Shown in pieces: positions 61,344 through 64,000 of a stretch of DNA of 64,000 nt. The notes beneath the pieces are model-generated. The model saw nothing but the letters and a program-made list of their open reading frames with translations, made no database searches and was not told the DNA's origin. A program made the translations under genes and the position numbers. The stretch comes from CAZAMB01 sp964501365 (lineage in GTDB: Bacteria > Planctomycetota > Phycisphaerae > UBA1845), in NCBI GenBank assembly GCA_964501365.1, contig CAZCST010000004.1:1-64000 (forward strand), written 5' to 3'. Position 1 is the first letter of the stretch; every line of letters starts with the position of its first letter.

Positions 61344-62576
61344 ATGAAGCCACGAACGATCGGTCATGCCTTTTTGGTGGGGGCGTATTGCGCTCGCATC
61401 GTGCTGGCGGCTGAACCGCAGGAAGTTTCTGTAGTCCACAGCACCGTCTTCGATATTGAATACAAGGTGAATGAGGCGGCACTTCCGTTGGAGTCCGTAC
61501 GGCTTTGGTATACGACGGATGGAGGGGGCACGTGGACCGAGTTTGGTCGGGATGAAGATCGAATATCGCCGATCCGATTCCGCGCGCCATCCGAGGGGGT
61601 GTACGGGTTTTATTTCGTGCTCGCCAATTCTTCCGGGCCTTCGAGTGCACCGCCCGCCAAGTCCGCGAAGCCGCAGCAGGTCGTGTTGGTTGATTCCACG
61701 CCGCCGTTAGTACAACTCCACCAGGTTCGCGCGGTTTCGAGTGTGGACGAAGTGACCGTTCAGATCCGCTGGGTTGCCGTGGATGGCTTTTTCCCTCCCC
61801 GACCCATCGAGATTCTCTATGGTCCTTCACCTGAGCAGGCGACAAATCGAGCCACCGTCGAGCCAATCGCCAATACGGGAATGTTTGACTGGCGCGTTCC
61901 GCCGGAAGTCACTGGATCAATCGCGTTGAAGGTCGCCGCGACCGACCGGGCGGGGCAGCGGTCGGAGAGTGATGCGCAGTGGGTGGATGTAACCGTTTCC
62001 AAGCCGGCCCCGCCAGTGCAAGCGGCCACGAAACTCACGGCGTCGACCATGGACATGGACGATGCCGCGCTGGCCGGCTCCCAACGAGGCAGGGAGCGAG
62101 CTGCACAGTTATTTGCCCAGGCGCTGGAGGAGGCAAAAGGCGGCCAGTTGGCAGGGGGCGTCTCGCGGCTTCGCGAGGCGGTGAAGCTCGATCCGCAGAT
62201 GACGCAGGCTTTTGCCGAGATGGGGGGCATGCTCTATCTTCTGGGCGATCTGGACCGTGCGTCCGGGGCGTATGACATTGCATTGAAGCAGCAGGCCAAC
62301 CATCGTGATGCGCTTCGCGGATTAGCCCGGATCCATGAGCGAAGAGGGCAGATGGCGGCGGCCGCGGAAAAGCTGCAAACGATCTTGCGATACAATCCAA
62401 AGGACGCGGAAGTCTGGCTGCAACTGGGGGATGTGGCGGTGCATCAGGGCGATGAACTCCGGGCGAGGGAATGTTATTTGCGGGCCTCGCAAATCGATCC
62501 GCAGGCGGCGGCGGTTATTGCGGACGCGAAACAACGATTGGCACTGATGGCAGAAGTTTCGCGTACCGGGAAGTAG
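61344..62576 (+). CDS. Exported TPR protein with N-terminal beta-sandwich region
   Basis: About 410 aa from ATG 61344 (GGAG 8 nt upstream). N-terminal signal peptide (AFLVGAYCARIVLAAEP), two Ig-like beta domains (VRLWYTTDGGGTWTEFG, VQIRWVAVDG), then four or so TPR units (AQLFAQALEEAKGGQLAGGV, PQMTQAFAEMGGMLYLLGDL, AEVWLQLGDVAVHQGDELRA). Probably a periplasmic scaffold or assembly factor. Not assignable to a named family. Confidence 0.75.
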   Translation: MKPRTIGHAFLVGAYCARIVLAAEPQEVSVVHSTVFDIEYKVNEAALPLESVRLWYTTDGGGTWTEFGRDEDRISPIRFRAPSEGVYGFYFVLANSSGPSSAPPAKSAKPQQVVLVDSTPPLVQLHQVRAVSSVDEVTVQIRWVAVDGFFPPRPIEILYGPSPEQATNRATVEPIANTGMFDWRVPPEVTGSIALKVAATDRAGQRSESDAQWVDVTVSKPAPPVQAATKLTASTMDMDDAALAGSQRGRERAAQLFAQALEEAKGGQLAGGVSRLREAVKLDPQMTQAFAEMGGMLYLLGDLDRASGAYDIALKQQANHRDALRGLARIHERRGQMAAAAEKLQTILRYNPKDAEVWLQLGDVAVHQGDELRARECYLRASQIDPQAAAVIADAKQRLALMAEVSRTGK

Positions 62577-62656
62577 CAAGAGAGCAGAGAGTGGAAAGCG
62601 GAAACACAGAGAACGCAAGCCGTGTGATTCCGGCTTGACTTGAAACGCATATCGCC

Positions 62657-63670
62657 ATGAGCAAGAAGCCTTCATCCCATGAATATTCGTTTCCTCCTGT
62701 GGTGGCGATCGTCGGGAATGAACCGTTCCTGCGGAGCGAAGCGCTGGTTCGCGTACTGGAACCGCTGCGGGCGGAAATGGGCGAACTCGGGGCGATGCGC
62801 TTTGAAGGGGATCGTGCGACGGCGGCCGATGTGCTTGACGAGGTTCGTACGCCTTCTTTGCTCGGCGGACGGCGGGTGGCGATTGTCGAAGATGCGGACG
62901 AATTCATTTCCGCGAATCGGGAAATAATGGAGCGATATTGCTCCGCGCCCGCGGCCGATGGCTTGCTGATTCTCATATGCAACAGCCTGCCGCGTAACAC
63001 AAAGCTCTACAAAATCATTGATTCTGGTGGACAGATTGTCATCTGTGAAACGCCCAAAGGGCCGGCATTCGGCACGTGGATCTTGCAGCGTGCGTCTGCG
63101 GTTTATGGAAAAACGATTGCGGGTGCGGCCGTACAGAATTTGAGACGCTTACTGGGAGATTCGGCGGGCTGGATCGATGCGGAGCTGGGAAAGCTGGCGT
63201 CGTTTGTCGGCGAGCGCAAAGAGATCACACTTGCCGACGTGAACGAACTTACCGATCAGCGCCGCGAGGAGAAAGTCTTCCGAATCATCGATGCGATGGC
63301 CGAGGGAAACGCCGCCGAGGCTCTGGCTCTTTGGGACCAGGTTCTGTCGACGGATCGGGCGGCGCCGGGGCGGGCGATTGCCGGCCTGGCCTATAAGGTC
63401 AGGCAGATGATCGAGGCATCAGACGAACTTGCCTCAACCGGACAGGTGTATAAGTCGGCCACGAAAATGTTCATGGATGCGTCGGATTTGCGTCGCCGCC
63501 TGGAACGTGTGGGCAAGGCACAATGGGTGGCCCAGCAGCGCGACTTGCTGGGGGCGGACCTCGCCGTGAAGACCGGCCTTTCAAGTCTGCCGCTGGCCAT
63601 CGAGCAATTCATCGTCAAACATTCTATGGAGCCTGCGCCGCGAGCGCGGGAGGCTAGGAGGGCCTCATGA
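62657..63670 (+). CDS. holA: DNA polymerase III subunit delta
   Basis: 337 aa. PVVAIVGNEPFLRSEALVRVL is the usual first strand-helix of HolA. VLDEVRTPSLLGGRRVAIVEDAD follows, then DSAGWIDAELGKLASFVGER and the C-terminal clamp-loader collar (AGLAYKVRQMI, KSATKMFMDASDLRRRLERVG). It opens the sliding clamp in the clamp-loader complex. Its stop overlaps the lipoprotein start (ATGA), which suggests a conserved pair; in many bacteria a lipoprotein (LptE) gene neighbours holA. Confidence 0.92.
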   Translation: MSKKPSSHEYSFPPVVAIVGNEPFLRSEALVRVLEPLRAEMGELGAMRFEGDRATAADVLDEVRTPSLLGGRRVAIVEDADEFISANREIMERYCSAPAADGLLILICNSLPRNTKLYKIIDSGGQIVICETPKGPAFGTWILQRASAVYGKTIAGAAVQNLRRLLGDSAGWIDAELGKLASFVGERKEITLADVNELTDQRREEKVFRIIDAMAEGNAAEALALWDQVLSTDRAAPGRAIAGLAYKVRQMIEASDELASTGQVYKSATKMFMDASDLRRRLERVGKAQWVAQQRDLLGADLAVKTGLSSLPLAIEQFIVKHSMEPAPRAREARRAS

Positions 63671-64000
63671 TCATTGGAACAGGTGGATGTAACTGGGCCG
63701 GCTTTGGCCGGCGAATGCAGCACGTCTTTGTCCGAAGAAATTGTGCATTGCAATGGGCGACTTTGCTGGCGTTGTCGGGTTGTGTAACTCCCCCAACGGA
63801 CGGGAAAAAGGTCAAGGCATCCAAAGAAGTATCACCCCCTGTCGCGGCTGAGCCAAAAAAGGAGGAGGAGCCCGCGCCGCAAAAGCCCGAAACACTGGCC
63901 GCGGTGGAGGATTTTCTGTCGCGGACGCAGGAATACCGGCTTCCGGTGAAAGCAGAGGCCACAAAAATCGTTCAACCGGCAACTCCGCTTCAGAGTGCAA
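63667..64000 (+). CDS. Putative lipoprotein, cut by window end
   Basis: Start ATG 63667 overlaps the holA stop by 4 nt; a second ATG lies at 63715. The signal contains TLLALSGCVTPP, a lipobox with acylated Cys, and is followed by a charged, Pro/Glu-rich linker (EPKKEEEPAPQKPET). Likely an envelope lipoprotein. The beta domain, if any, lies beyond the window, so an LptE-type identity cannot be checked. Confidence 0.65.
   Translation, partial: MIIGTGGCNWAGFGRRMQHVFVRRNCALQWATLLALSGCVTPPTDGKKVKASKEVSPPVAAEPKKEEEPAPQKPETLAAVEDFLSRTQEYRLPVKAEATKIVQPATPLQSA

Noticed and set aside
1..64000. Insertion-sequence transposase
   Set aside because: No DDE, HUH or serine transposase seen; mobility genes are tyrosine recombinases only.

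Overview
The window looks like a chromosomal stretch of a Planctomycetota bacterium, most likely of the Phycisphaerae type. The evidence is a giant Ser/Thr kinase-TPR protein, a Cys-rich secreted protein with 'DCNGNG..DFCDI'-like and dockerin-like repeats, a histone-H1-like basic protein, a topoisomerase I with six C-terminal zinc ribbons, and GC-rich dispersed palindromes. Assignment is by gene style only; no rRNA is present.

Region 1 (1-24 kb) is an accessory island rich in mobility and defence genes: an ArdC-like antirestriction protein (cut by the window edge), a membrane-anchored Mrr-type nuclease, a complete P4-type integrase with three related arm-site-like repeats, a small excisionase-like HTH protein and a tRNA-Leu(UAA) with three A.C mismatches in its 5' half. 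Next is an SMC/AAA ATPase with a CPLC zinc-hook motif. The centrepiece is a minus-strand operon at 14.4-6.7 kb: a 5mC methyltransferase with an added ribbon-helix-helix domain, an EcoRII-type restriction enzyme, Vsr, a SNF2 ATPase, a free-standing EcoRII-N (B3-like) DNA-binding protein, a MORC/MutL-like GHKL ATPase and an HNH nuclease. Several genes overlap by 4 nt. It appears to join a CCWGG-type restriction system to a MORC/SNF2/HNH module, and a duplicated recognition domain links the two. A PD-(D/E)xK nuclease is divergent from it. A lower-GC block (17-23 kb) follows: a ribose-type ABC transporter whose binding protein is fused to a membrane domain, convergent with a myo-inositol-phosphate synthase / TylF-type methyltransferase / methyltransferase operon.

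Region 2 (24.3-31.1 kb) is a probable small integrative module: an internally deleted tyrosine recombinase, then a tetR-MFP-RND efflux operon, with a ~133-bp direct repeat of the recombinase 3' end at both ends. A truncated beta-helix/dockerin gene lies just beyond.

Region 3 (32-64 kb) is mostly core genome: a YgiQ-family radical SAM protein, topA, a GT39-like membrane glycosyltransferase, dnaA, a GNAT, a diguanylate cyclase, a lolC-lolD-ilvE operon, a large secreted protein with a clear sigma-70-type promoter and long leader, lysS coupled to a GNAT, a kinase-TPR protein, a FabZ-like dehydratase, an H1-like protein, a TPR protein, holA and a lipoprotein cut by the window end. Short palindromic repeats have inserted in frame into at least two genes here (YgiQ and the glycosyltransferase) and into the truncated dockerin gene.
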